A stretch of DNA of 64,000 nucleotides, taken from positions 40,590,677-40,654,676 of the forward strand of contig NC_041018.1 in NCBI RefSeq assembly GCF_004193775.1, read 5' to 3'. Position numbers and translations under genes: made by a program. A model generated the notes under the pieces. The model was not told where the DNA came from. It worked only from the letters and a program-made list of their open reading frames with translations, and did not search any database. Shown piece after piece: positions 1 through 12,400 of the stretch. This stretch comes from Glycine soja (taxonomy: Eukaryota > Streptophyta > Magnoliopsida > Fabales > Fabaceae). Each line of letters opens with the position of its first letter. Position 1 is the first letter of the stretch.

Positions 1-355
1 TCACTCTAATATAAGCAAATTTGCGCAGAAATGAGATGCTGCTCACTCTTTCCTACTTTTTTTGTCATAAACGTGTCCATCTATTGCCTTCCCTCATTTT
101 CTATCATTATAATATTACATTTAAAAATAAGTAAATAAAATAAAATAATAATACTAGATAACTTTAATTTAAATATTTTTTTTTCATTTTTCACCTATTT
201 CTCTTGTTTTCTCTTCTCATCTACTTATTTCTTCTCCTTCTATTTCTTGTTCCCTTATCAAACAAACAAACCCTAGGTGTCTATTGACATATTGGATATT
301 CATGTATAATTTTTCTTTGTGTTTTCGGAGATTGTTTCATCACACCACCACCCTC
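1..355. other. AT-rich intergenic sequence
   Basis: No open frame, RNA gene or repeat structure is recognisable. The stretch is AT-rich with pyrimidine-rich runs around 180-260. It ends at the left target-site duplication of the LINE insertion that follows. Confidence 0.6.
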
Positions 356-2638
356 TTGTCCCAATTACTTTTTTTTTTGAAACTGAATACTTGTATTACT
401 CAATCAAAAGAGAGTTGAGATACATCAACAACAACAAGAGTTAATTTGGTGGGGAGATTCCTCCAACCCGTATTTCTCATCAAAAACTACATCACAATCT
501 CTAGTAGCACGAATAAGATCAAAATAAGAAAACTTGTAGCTAGAAGTTTACAGTGCTTTACCAAGCCCACAAAATAGCTCAAATCCAAACCATCTTGTTG
601 ATCCCAAGAAATCTTAATCCTCATGCAGTCAATCTCGAAGATCACCCTTCTAAATAATATAATAGAGACATGTTCAATAGCCCATCTAAAGCATAATGCT
701 TTCACTTCTACCATGTTATGATTTCCTGGTATAGACTTCTCACCCGCCTCCAACACAGTGCTAGAACAGTCTCTTACAACAAACCCTTACCCATTCCTTT
801 GTCAATGAGGAAGAAGGCATCAAAATTGTACTTTATGGTGTGAGGGGAGGGAGCTGACTATACACGCCTTGTGGGGGCTTCCCTATACGAAGCGGTTGGA
901 GGGGGACCATAAGGGAGACAACCCTAGATACAACCTGCAACACTTGCGACCTTTTACCTTCAAACAACATCAAGTTCCTTACTTGCCAGATTGACCACAA
1001 CAGGTTAAAGATAAAACCTATTGCTTCCTTATCACCACACGACAACTAGGTTTCAAGTCAATCTGGTAAGGAGAAATCTTCGTGGGAGATCCTGATGCAC
1101 AAATGGGAAGCAAACCAAATAGACTGAGCAAAAAAGAGCATCATAGAAAGGCATGACTTGTAGATTTAGGTTGGAGTTCACACAAGGGACACAATGGGCG
1201 CACGTCCATCCCCCTCATTTGAAGCAAAGATCTAACAGGGAGAGCCTCACTACACGCTCTCCAAACCATATTCTTGGCTTTTGGGGTAGGCATTGTCTTC
1301 CAGAGACGTTTCCAAAAACAATTTGCATCACCACTTGAGGATGGTTGTTGCAAACCCTTTTGCAGAAGAGCCACGTGGTACCCCAATTTGATTAAATAGA
1401 CATTGTCCCTAGAGTGTTTCCATGAGATAACATAACCAAAAATCAAAATAGTGAAATTCGATATTCGTGATGTGTGTTGCAATCTCTATCGAGAACATGC
1501 AATTGATCCTCTATAAATTCCATCTATTTGGGGATTCCTCAATCAGCTGATTCCCCCAAAGGCTAATGTTGGGTTGGTGGACCCAATAGTTTGAATAAAT
1601 TGGTCTTCCAAGTCAGGCAACCATTTGTCACCAAAAGCTTTGATCCTTCTCCCATTTCCAATCCGCCACAAGGAGCCCCTTTCTACTAGAGATTGAGTTG
1701 CCATAATGTTGGACCGAGTAAAACTTTGGTTATGTTTTGGTTTAGCAAGTTAGGGTGGTTCCCGAGGAAAATATTTGGCTTTTAGAATTTTTGCCAGCAA
1801 ATAGTTCTTATCCTTCAAAATCCTCCACCATTGCCTCAAAATAAAGGTTATATTGAAAGCCCTTAAACTGAAGCACAAACCCCTTATCACCTTGTGCTTA
1901 GTTAGATTTCCCCAATGCATCCAATGCATCCTTTTCTTCTCAACATCCCCTCCCAGAAAAGTGAGCCAACATAGCTTCCAGCTCCTTGCAAAGTGATACA
2001 GGGAGAAGGAAGCATCCCATCACATATGATGGTATTGCTTAAACAATAGCCTTAATGAGGACTTCCCGACCAGCTCTAGAAAGTGCTTTCTCCTTCCATC
2101 CTTTAACCTTCTTCCACACTTGGGTCTTGATATATTGGAAAATCTCCTACTTTGATCTACCCACAAACGTGGGGAGACCTAGATAGGATTGGTGTCTCTC
2201 GGCTGCCTTCACACCAAGTATCCCTTTGAGGGCATCAATTTTGGTAGTAGGAACATTGCGTTGCATGAGAATTCGGTCTTGTCAAGGTTGATAACCTACC
2301 CAGATGCCATCTCATAGGTTTTGAGGATGTGAGAAAGTTTGGATGCTTCTTCCAACATAGCCCCTGGAGAAAATAATGTTGTCATCATCAAACAAGTGGG
2401 AGACTTGTGGATCTCGAGGGCAAATTTTGATCCCATGGATCGCTTGGTCGCACTCTGCCTTCAAAATAAAGGTTGATAACGCCTCTGCACACATAATAAA
2501 CAGATAGGGGGATAAGGGATCTCCCTATCTGAGACCACTTTGGAGAACAAGAGTCTTCAATGGTTCACCATTCAACATTATTGCGATAGAAGCCATGGTG
2601 ACACCCTTTATAATCAACAACACCGATTTCACCGGGAA

Positions 2639-3084
2639 TAGGCATGGCAACGGGGACTGAACCCGTGGGGCCCGCCCCGGACCCGCTCCGATTTTGACGA
2701 GGAAAATCCGAGTTGACCGGGGTCGGGTTTTCCCCGATAGCCAAATTCGGGTTCGGGGTCGGGGATGAGATTCTCAATACCCGCCCCGAACCCGTACCTG
2801 AACCCGTACCCGAACCCGCCCCACTAATTATTAATATATATAACACATTGAAATATGAAATTATTAGATTAAATTTTATGTTAATGTTGAATTGAATTTT
2901 ATGTTTTATTTAAAATTATATTTTTTAATAAAATTTTATAAAAATGTCGGAGGCGGGGCAGGACGGGATAAACCCGACCCCGGTCGAGGACGGGGATGGG
3001 GTGTAAATACACACCCCCGTCGGTTTCGGGGGCGGGGGTGGGGTAAACAAAACCCGATCCCGACCCGCCCCGTTGCCATGCCTA
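2639..3084. mobile_element. Non-autonomous hAT-type MITE, GC-rich
   Basis: A 446-bp element with perfect 17-bp terminal inverted repeats: TAGGCATGGCAACGGGG at 2639-2655 and its reverse complement at 3068-3084. It is flanked by the 8-bp duplication ACCGGGAA at 2631-2638 and 3085-3092. An 8-bp duplication with TAGG-type ends is the hAT superfamily signature. Both halves are strikingly GC-rich, with many ACCCG/CGGGT motifs in both orientations, around an AT-rich centre (2825-2945). It has no coding capacity. It interrupts the LINE reverse transcriptase, so it is younger than the LINE insertion. Confidence 0.93.
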
Positions 3085-3219
3085 ACCGGGAAGTCTATCA
3101 CTCGCAGTACCCCTTCTAAAAAAGTCCAATCCACTTTGTCGTATGCTTTTGACTTGTCTAGCTTGAGCACCATGAACCCTTTCATTCTCAACCTTATGTT
3201 TTTCATTCTCAAGGATGTT

Positions 3220-3279
3220 AAGTGAAGTGTCATCGTATGAAGTGTGATCGTATAAAGTGCCACCGTGTGAAGTATCATA
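3220..3279. repeat. 15-bp tandem repeat, four degenerate units
   Basis: Units begin at about 3220, 3235, 3250 and 3265 and share the pattern GTRTGAAGTGTSATC with a few mismatches each. The array lies in the truncated LINE where the segment between the linker and the reverse transcriptase core should be. It may have arisen while a deletion there was repaired. Confidence 0.65.
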
Positions 3280-3420
3280 AGAGCCGCCGAGAAGTAAAAA
3301 ATTAAGAATGTTACAACTATCACCCAAGGCAAGCCAATCAACTCTTGATCTCTGAGCCTAAGAGGTCTCTTCGAAAAAGAGCAAAGAGTCCAACTTTTGT
3401 TCCTTTTGTCCCAATTACTT

Positions 3421-5735
3421 GATGTTTTTTTTTTTCTTGTTAAATTTTTGAGTGGGTCATATCTAAGACTACGTGAGAATGAGTTAGTGACTTTTTTGCA
3501 CAAATAATTCATTAACTCCTTAATTTTGTAATTCTTGTCTAATCAATTTTTCATCATCAATGAGATTTGATCGACTTTAGGATAATATATATTTATGTAT
3601 ATTCTAAATACCTTTAGGTATCATAGTACCTTTGCATGTATCCTTACCTTTTTTGCTAGCACCTTTTCAAAACCCTTTAAGCTTTGTATAACCTAGGTCA
3701 TCTTAGAAGCATCAACTCATTAATTAGGACAATCCACAAAATGAAGATTGCTCGAAACTTATGCATATTTTGAACCAAACATAGTTATACATTTTGCCTT
3801 GAATTTTAGAGATTTTAAGTATATTTTTATATAAATAGAACCATTTTTTAGCCTTATCGTTTATGGGGTGCATTTTTTTTTATTTTTTTTATAGAATTTC
3901 TTCTTCTTTTTACAGCTTTTTTTATATAGTATTTTTATATATAAGCTTTAGGCCTTAAATATTGGAGTCATGTGAAAGATGATTAAAGAGTTTATTTTTT
4001 TATCTACAAAAAAGAAGTGTATATTAATAATAAGGTACTAGAAGTACCAAGGTAACAGAACATATTAAAGAAGATTGAAGAGTGAGTTAACAAACTTTTA
4101 ATTTGAGTAGTTTATCAGTGCAAAAATGTCTCAAGTCTTTAAATTCACAACTCTCTTTCTTACATATCCTTTTATTTATTTTTAATCTTGCAACCTAAGA
4201 CTTGTTCTCCAACATATTATAAATTGTGTTTTTTATTCTCTTTTCAAATTAATTTAAGATCTTCATGCAACTTAATTTGATAATATCTTCTAGCAACCAG
4301 TTAAAATTTTCTTCTAACAGAGCCATATGTTGTTGTTGGTCAATTTTTGGTTGTACGTATTTTGTTACTCTATAGGTCACTTCTATGGATATGTTTGGAT
4401 TCTAGAAGAAGAAAAAAAATAAAATAAGTTTCTCCATAAGCTAAAATTAGTTCTTAATTTGTAGATGCTCTCTCATATTTTAGAAAAATTATGAGAAAAT
4501 TTTTACAAATTAGTTAATGAAAAACTAATTTTGACTTATAATGCACCAAAGTGCTTAAATCCATCACCCATTGATGATGAGAGTTTTGGGTCCATTATTG
4601 AAAAACGTAAATGCAAAAAAGACAAAAGCCAACCCTAGCGATCAAGTTGAAGGTTTACCCATGGTGGTTAGGACTATCGTTTCCTACCTGGAAAAGTGTT
4701 ATTGCATATCACTACCATCTCTAAAAGATCTTGACAACCTTCTAAATAAGAGCCTTGTGATTATTATCATGAATGGAGTTCCTCTTCTAAGAAATACAAA
4801 AGGCTTCACAATGAAGCAAACACTTTTACCAGCATCGCTGGGTCCATAATTCATGCAAGGTTTTAAATTGTAATTGTAGTTACATCACAAAATGTTGTAA
4901 TTTGTTTTAAAAAATGCGGTTAATGTGTTTGCATTTGTGATCTTCTAAAAAAACATTTTGCAAAATAAGACAGATGGGTGAGGAGTAACAAGTGGATTCC
5001 TAAACTATTGTGGTTCCTAAGTAGGTGCAATCTTGCAACAACTAGGATAATTAAAAAAGAAGACCTAACACAATTCTATTTCTCTCTGTCTGAATCATTT
5101 AAAAGTCAGACAATTTTGAATTCTCCTAAAAATTTAGGAATGAAAAATTAATGTATATATCTTTTAATTTTTCAAACAAAAGCTTAACACCATTACAATG
5201 GAGAGTGCTAATGTAATGATTTTAAAAGAAAAAAATGTGTAAATAAAACAAACCTCAAGAGAGGTATATGTAATTTGCTCAATGATTTACAGTGACAAAT
5301 TTCAAACAAATTCTATTCAATACTCATTGACATATTTAGGAGATTAAGAACAAAGAGTTTCCTACGTCATTAGTCACTTATCCTCACCATACTCATAGGG
5401 ACACATAACGTGCATGAAAATAAGAAAATCTTTTTTTTTTATTGTTTTCACTAAAAAACAATGTTTTTATCTTTTAAACCAAAACATAGGCCTAATACAT
5501 ACATATCATGTACATTAGTAACCAATTTTTTAAAACAGAAATGTACTCACAAGTATCCAACGTAGAACAGATACGAGTATATACTTTGATGTGTTCAACA
5601 TGACTTTAGATGTACCATGTTCGACATTGAAGCAAATCAACGAGTTCTGATTGACTACTCATACTCACTTCTCTTCAAGTTCAAAAATTGAGATGACTAT
5701 ATATGAAATTATCATACAACTTGTTAGGAACTTAG
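3421..5735. other. Intergenic, no gene recognised
   Basis: AT-rich spacer between the LINE and the SEC3A region. A 91-codon ATG frame at 4574-4849 (plus) has no recognisable domain and no splice context, so I do not call it a gene. An isolated stretch around 4390-4560 has MITE-like base composition but no clear terminal repeats. Confidence 0.5.
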
Positions 5736-6130
5736 AAACAGAGGCAACACCAGCAGAACCAGAGGTCAGAATAGCAAATCAGGGGTGCGAGTAAAAGCAA
5801 AACCCAAAAAAAAGATTGTTAAACCATCTTATCTCAGTGACTACATCTGAGGAAGATTGGTGAATCAGCAAAGACACCACGAATTAAGAATATCCTTGTT
5901 TGGTGTTGTCTGCCTTAGGGAGACAACACTAACAAACTCTATTATTTCAAAACATTCTAGAATCATTTGCAGTTACAGGAAGCCTATATATATGTAAATA
6001 ACAAGCAAGGAAATCAATGAGAAATATACCATTACTCCTCTTGTGTCTTCCCTTCTCTGTGCCTTTCCCCTCTTTATCTGGAGGTTCTGGTTCCTCTAAA
6101 ACCAGTAGCTCAGGTGCTAACACAACTCAT
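5736..6130 (+). mobile_element. Possible LTR-retrotransposon 3'-end remnant
   Basis: A plus-strand frame from about 5736 to 5850 is rich in K/R and ends KPSYLSDYI then a stop, which resembles the C-terminal tail of many plant LTR-element polyproteins. It is followed by LTR-like DNA from about 5907 (TGTTGTCTGCC...) to about 6121 (...GTGCTAACA). No target duplication was found and the boundaries are uncertain. This could instead be chance similarity. Confidence 0.3.
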
Positions 6131-6433
6131 GTGGAATAATTTTCTGATAAATTAATAAAACGATTTATTTTTTCAAAATAAGCTAAAATGAATATACAGT
6201 GTTAAGCTGATACGTTATTGCCACTCGTAAATCTAGAAAATGCTTACAAATAAGCAAGATACTCGTTCATCCCATTCATTCGAAGACACGTTAAAATGCT
6301 CGTTTCAAACAAATAAAACAACAAAGAAGATACACTTCATTGAATAAATAAAATTAAATAGAGCAGAAGAAAGATTATACCTTACATGAGATGGGAAAAA
6401 AAGAAAAAGAAAAATATATACATACATAAACCT

Positions 6434-9400
6434 CTACATGGAAGCTAAAAGGTCTCTCATCTCTGCTACAGACGGGATCGTCTCAGTAGGGTAAATCTTA
6501 GACACGAGTTGGGCAAAACTTTCGTACTTATCAAGAAATTCCTTCTGCAAAAGTTTTAAAAAACCATTAATTTGCATGCATTTTCTACTTAGTTTAAACC
6601 CGCATTCTAATAGATGGTATGTGAATGAAAGATTGTGGAGGTACCATTATTTTATTTTCTGATAAAATAAATTTTCCTTTTAAACTAAGACCACTTAGCA
6701 TTGAGATTTATGCTGCTTCTATTTTCCCCCATACAAATAGATCTCTTTCAAGTTTCAATGACTTTAATTTTTATATACATTAGTACAAAACTTCTATAAA
6801 CTGTCATCCAATGTGTTGTCATTTTATTAAGAGTTTGACCTCAAACAGTTATGGCAAATACTTCATTGCATGACAGTGGAGAAAATGGTAACACACAACA
6901 TATCAAAATTAAATCCAATTTAATTTCCGTTCACATGTATCTTAAATTTTGCAAAATTGCACTAGCTATCAACCAAACTGGCGAAACACTTGTGAGACAC
7001 TTTCACTGACTTGGCCTTGGAAATATTTAGTGCAAAAGCCTCGATTCTTTCTTTCTTACTTAGGAGGTATCTTTGTTGGCCAATAGAGATTAAGTACAGC
7101 TTACCTTGCATTTGTCCCATAAGGAGGGTAACAATTCCTCCGAAGTCAAATTCTTTTGCAGTTTCTTATACATCGCAGCAATGGACTTGTCAACCTAAGT
7201 AGAAGAGCAAAGACATAAGTTCAAAGGCAGGCATACAACAGTGAGAAGGATCTTTAAAGAAGATCAGAATCACCATACCCCAGATAAACTGGATTTTAAC
7301 ATCTTCCGAAGATCCATTTTTGACAGTCCAAGCTGAAAAGGAATCTGAAATGGATGCAAAACATGGAATTTTGTGAATGTTCAAAGTCAAATTCAATGTG
7401 AAATTTGTCAAACTATTTAATTCACAGTTTCATGCATCCAGGAAAATATGGAGAAGAAAAGACAATTTAAGAGATGAATCAGCAAACATAATTCTTTAAG
7501 CCCATATAATGGCAGGCACTCAATCTGATACTACTTTTGGAAAAGAATAATAAGAGCTTAGCTCTTACGCAAAGTTATATCAGATTGTTAAAAAGATCAA
7601 CCAGACAATAAAGACCACAGAAACAAAATAATTCTTTATTGAAGAGGCACACATTGAAGTATAATGCCTATACAGTGATATACACAATAATGCCTATATA
7701 GTGGGTACATTCTCCACAAGCAAACTGTATATTGAAGTAATATACACAAACCAAATAATTCTCCCAAGAGTAATATCCAATCTCCTTTGGTATTCATCTG
7801 CTGGTGTCATCTTATTGAAGAGGCATTGTATTACACCTCTTTAGTTGAACCTAGAGTTATCTATGAGGTTTTACCTATTACCTATTTTTGCCATCTTTAC
7901 CCCCTTGTGGGGACATTCTCCCGTTCCAATAGCCTCATTTGAGGTTACGTCACCCAAATCCACATTACTGACCCCTAATCAGCAATCAGCATTAACCACA
8001 AGCTATCATTCCTAAGCTTGAGTTGAGGTAGAGGAGAATTCTAATGAATTGTGTCCTACTTGATCAACCGACTTGACCTTCTATGGACCTGTCCAAGTCC
8101 GTTCATGAACCTCGTAATACATCTCAATTAATATCAATTCACTGTTTCATTCCCTTTTATCTCTCTTCCCCCATCTATATCTAAAACCTCGTGATTTCAA
8201 CCAGAGAAACTAATAAACATTGCAACCAGATTGTTTCATAAATAGAATTCTAGACATGACTAGATGCTGCATAGCAGGAAACTATGGAGGATTAAAAAGC
8301 ATTATACACACAAACCTCTTCAGGTGCAACAGTGAACATCAAGTCTTCAATCCTTCGAGCAAACTGGAAAAGGCGTTCAAATTGCTTTCCAAGTCAAAAA
8401 AAAAAAGGATTAGTGGGGTCCTAAGGATATCAATTCATGAGTGTTGACAAATGGAAAATAGAAAATAAATTACTCACATAGTAGATAATCATGCTAATAT
8501 GGCGTGTACAAGCTTGTTCATAGGCTTCACTGGCCTGATGATAAAACTTGGCCAAAGTAGGCACAATGTTGGCGAGGTCATACAAACTGAGTAAAACGAT
8601 CAAAATAATTGAAAAATGGGAAATATCTTTCTTGAAAATCCAACTTAATAAATGAGAATTGAAACACCTTTTTGGCAGAGAAATTACCTATTCTGAAAAG
8701 CAGCATAGTTCTCAAAAAGGAAAATATCTGCATACTTTGGATCTGTTTGTGCAATTTTTTCTAAAGTTGCAAACATTATGCTAACCTGTAAAGCAACATT
8801 CCCGCCAGTAATATTACGGTAAAAACTACGTAGTAAATTGAAAGAAACAATTAAGGACTTATTTCCTCTTATGTGGGTTACAGACAAAAAGGGTAATCAG
8901 TAAACCATTGAAATTGCTCAAAGTAACTATCAACACAGTGCATAAGATTTATAAGTATTCTTCACCAAGGATTCAACATCATTTATAGAAAATGAAGAAC
9001 AAAGACATTGTTTGTTGTTGACCCAGGGAGTATAAGTAAATATAAACATGCAGGCAAAAATAATAAATAAGCTTAAAACATTTGACTGAAAGATGAACAG
9101 CATTTATCAATCAAATGAATAATTCATTCTACAGAAAACTTAGGAAGAACTCATTATTGAATATCTCCTTCCTACAAGATGGCATCGAGGCATGCTGCAT
9201 CATATCTTCAAAAAAAAAAAAATTGTTGCTTGTATGATTCCACTGAATTTCATCTATAGTATATTCATTGAACTTATTTCTAATTTCTGATATTCCTTTC
9301 AAACTGTAATTAGAAATGGAGATATGGTCTATTTGATCCAAGCACCAGACAATTAAAATCTATAAAGCCTAATCCTTCCTCTTATTTTAATCTCATTATA

Positions 9401-12400
9401 TTTTGGAAAGCATGTGCTTGAGTTGTCAGCAAAATCATGACACCCTAAAACTAGATAGAGTTCTTAAAGAATCACTCACAAATTTTGTATATGCTTGGTC
9501 AACCAAATCCCTAGACTGACCCTGGATGTACTGCTCCATCCGAGTTGCAAGGGTTGCAAATCTATGCAAAACAATTAACAAAGTATTTAACATCGATCAG
9601 AAAGAGACTTGAAAGTTGAAATAAATACATGCTAGCAAGAAACAGTTGCAGCTGTAACTTCTAATTGCTTGCTAAACAAAAAACCATTATTTCATATATA
9701 TCAGGATCCATTGAAAAGATGATTTTAACCAATCTGACGAAAGAACTGTAACTAATTTTTATGTTATATTACACTAACTTTCATAAAATTTAAACAACTA
9801 TAAATATGTGATCAAGCAGCAGTTATTTTTATTTACTTGAAAATCATATTGCATACATTTATTTTAATTGAAGTTGAAAATCCATGGTAATCCAAGATTG
9901 TTTTCTACTCCATCCATTTATATTAGTTGATTACATACTTGTAGTTGTTTAAACATCATGAAATTTGGTGTAAAAAGAACATCACGATTAGGTATAATTC
10001 ACTCCACAGATTTGTTAAAATAACTTTATATATAGATATAAGTATCAATCTTTACTATTGGAAAAAAATTATTCCCACATTGACTAGAGATAGTGTTTGA
10101 TAAGAGCTTATAAAACCTAGGCATCCCTCAACTTACATGCCGATTTTGTAGGATTGAATTAGACCCAAAATCCCACATAATATCAAAGCTTGTCCTTAAA
10201 TCCATTACTGAACCACCTACCATACTATTCATGCGCCAAGCCCATTCACTATAGATAGTGCCTGATGAGCTTATAAAGCAAAGGCACATCTCACCCAAAA
10301 TGAACTTGGTGTAGTTTGCAAAAAGCTGGGTATCAGAATAGAACAATTTTTACTGTAACGTCGTTAATAGAGATAAAAATATGGTGTTTGGAGCCTTTCA
10401 TGCAATAAGAGATACTATTCTACTTCTCTCTGTCTCTCTCTATGTTCCAAACTTTGAATAACTGGTTGAAAAGGTAGCAGACAACTGTACTATCATTATC
10501 AAAAAGAACTTCATATTTCTTTGGAGAAGGGGACAAGTAGAAAACAAGGATTCATTTCACCTGGGAATGTAGGATAGGACACCCATTTGGCGAACATTGC
10601 GTTCATTTCTTTCAATTTGATGGCAAGCTTCGTCAACAAACTGCAAAAAGATTTCCAATTATATGAATCAGGTTAGCAATTCAATTTTCCAAACGCATTA
10701 AGGAGTCTTCTTCATGGTGCTAGTCACCTACTCGGTTGAACTGCATAGATATCCGAGACTCCAGGTCACGAAGCAAATCACGTACAAATCCTGCTGCATC
10801 AGCTTTCTGACCAGAGAGATAGCGTTCTGTTATTCCGTGCATTGATATACAGCGTAAAGGGTCAATCTTGTAAGCCCAATCCACAACAGCATAGAAGTCT
10901 TCCTGAAATCATATAAAGCAGTTTTGTAGATGTAAATGCTGAAAAATCTTATGGATTTTTATGCAGGGAGATTACCATGCCTTTCTACATGACTCAATCT
11001 ATGAGTTTCTAATTTTTTTCTTCTTTAAGTTTCTTGTTAGGATGCCTTATCCTCTACTTTTGTTCTCTCCATTTCTTAAATAGATTTCTTTTTCAATCAC
11101 AAAAAACCAATAAGCCTAAATCTTATCTTGTCTCTTGCCACTATGCTTATGATGAGAAGATCCAGATCCCTTCATCTCACAAATATCAGAAGCAAACAAG
11201 TAGATTAAAAGTGATAAAGAGCATTGTTATGCATACTTGTATTCCATCAAGTAAATCCTTAAGTGATTTATTCAAAGCTTCAAGCTCCACAGAATTTTTA
11301 CCTACAGAATGGAAGAAATGGTAAAATTCCTGAAAAAATTATACAAAGGGAACTAAACTATAATAGATTAAATATAAACCTGACAGTACAGAAAAACTAT
11401 TTGCTGAAAGTCAGGTATGAGTACCAGATTTGCTGTCATTCTCATCAATGTCCATAATTCCCAAATCATCATCATCATCATATCCAGCTTTGTGGCCATT
11501 AACAACACCTCCAGGAGGAACAAGTGTAGGAACTTCAAAGCACATGAAGTGTGCAAAAAAAGAACTCTGCAACGTTTGCCATGATGAATTATATACATTT
11601 GAAATATTAAAGACAAATTTGTGTAGAAAATGAATGAATATCAAACGATCACCTCATCCACTAGAAGCGGGATGAAAATCGTAAGCATCTTTGCATAAGC
11701 ATCAGAGACTGTGGAAGTGTCAGTAGCATTTACATTCTGACCAGAACCTGTGGAACCTTCAAGCCAAACAGTTGGATTTCTAGATGCTTTAGTACTAGCA
11801 CGAAGTTCATTTGCAAACTCACGGGCCTGTAAAAGGATGTATGATTTAAATTCCATATGCATAATGTCTTGATATTGACTTGATATGACATGATGTCTTG
11901 CAACATGATGAAAAAACAAAAATCATCCACCCTCATTTATAATAATACTAGATTATAATTCTAATTAAATAAGGAAATAAATCGTGAGATAATACGGAAA
12001 TATGAAAACATAGGAAATAAGGAAACTAATAATAAGAGATAATTAAACTCTAAAATATCCTGATATAATATAGATATTATGAGATTCTCATATATTCTAA
12101 CAAAAAACATTTGATAATTTTCTTTGTAATGCATTAGACGATTATTTTCTGACAGGGAACAAAAAAAATTATAAGAAGTTCCTTTTGCCCACTCCTGGTT
12201 ATGTCAGCATAAGAGCAAACAGTCCAGGTAACCCAGTTTCTTCAAATACCAACAAGGTAAGAACAAAATCTTGAAGTTTAACAGGGCCTGGGTTGAAGAA
12301 GGCTTGGGTGCTGAGTCTGAGAGGGTCAAAAAGTTACATGCACATGAAGGCTTAATAAGCACTCTAGCTGAATCCAGAAATAGCCCACCTAAACTTATGC

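Larger units (their letters stand above)
487..3330 (-). pseudogene. LINE ORF2 remnant (RT, zf-RVT, RNase H)
   Basis: Broken coding sequence of the LINE. Around 3090-3200 the minus strand reads GFMVLKLDKSKAYDKVDW, the plant L1 reverse transcriptase core. After the MITE it resumes near 2630, and around 2490 it carries MCAEALSTFILKAECDQ followed near 2375 by HLFDDDNIIF, where D replaces the usual A of the catalytic [FY]ADD box. The zf-RVT domain is at 1141-1360 (NMVWRACSEALP, then CPLC with a downstream H). An RNase H-like piece is at 487-756. Several frameshifts and stops, and a lost stretch between the linker (around 3330) and the RT core, make it non-functional. Confidence 0.88.
371..3405 (-). 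mobile_element. 5'-truncated L1-type LINE, nested MITE inside
   Basis: A minus-strand non-LTR retrotransposon. The 15-bp sequence TTGTCCCAATTACTT occurs at 356-370 and again at 3406-3420 and is the target-site duplication. A T-run at 369-378 is the poly(A) tail seen from the plus strand, so the 3' end is on the left. Minus-strand protein pieces follow plant L1 ORF2 order: linker, reverse transcriptase, zf-RVT, RNase H-like tail. The 5' end is truncated, as is usual for LINE insertions, and all frames are broken. A hAT-type MITE (2639-3084) was inserted later. Without the MITE and its duplicated 8 bp the LINE is about 2.6 kb. Confidence 0.92.

Noticed and set aside
4574..4849. Plus-strand ATG frame of about 91 codons
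   Set aside because: No recognisable domain, no flanking splice pattern, and AT-rich spacer on both sides; chance frames of this size are expected here.
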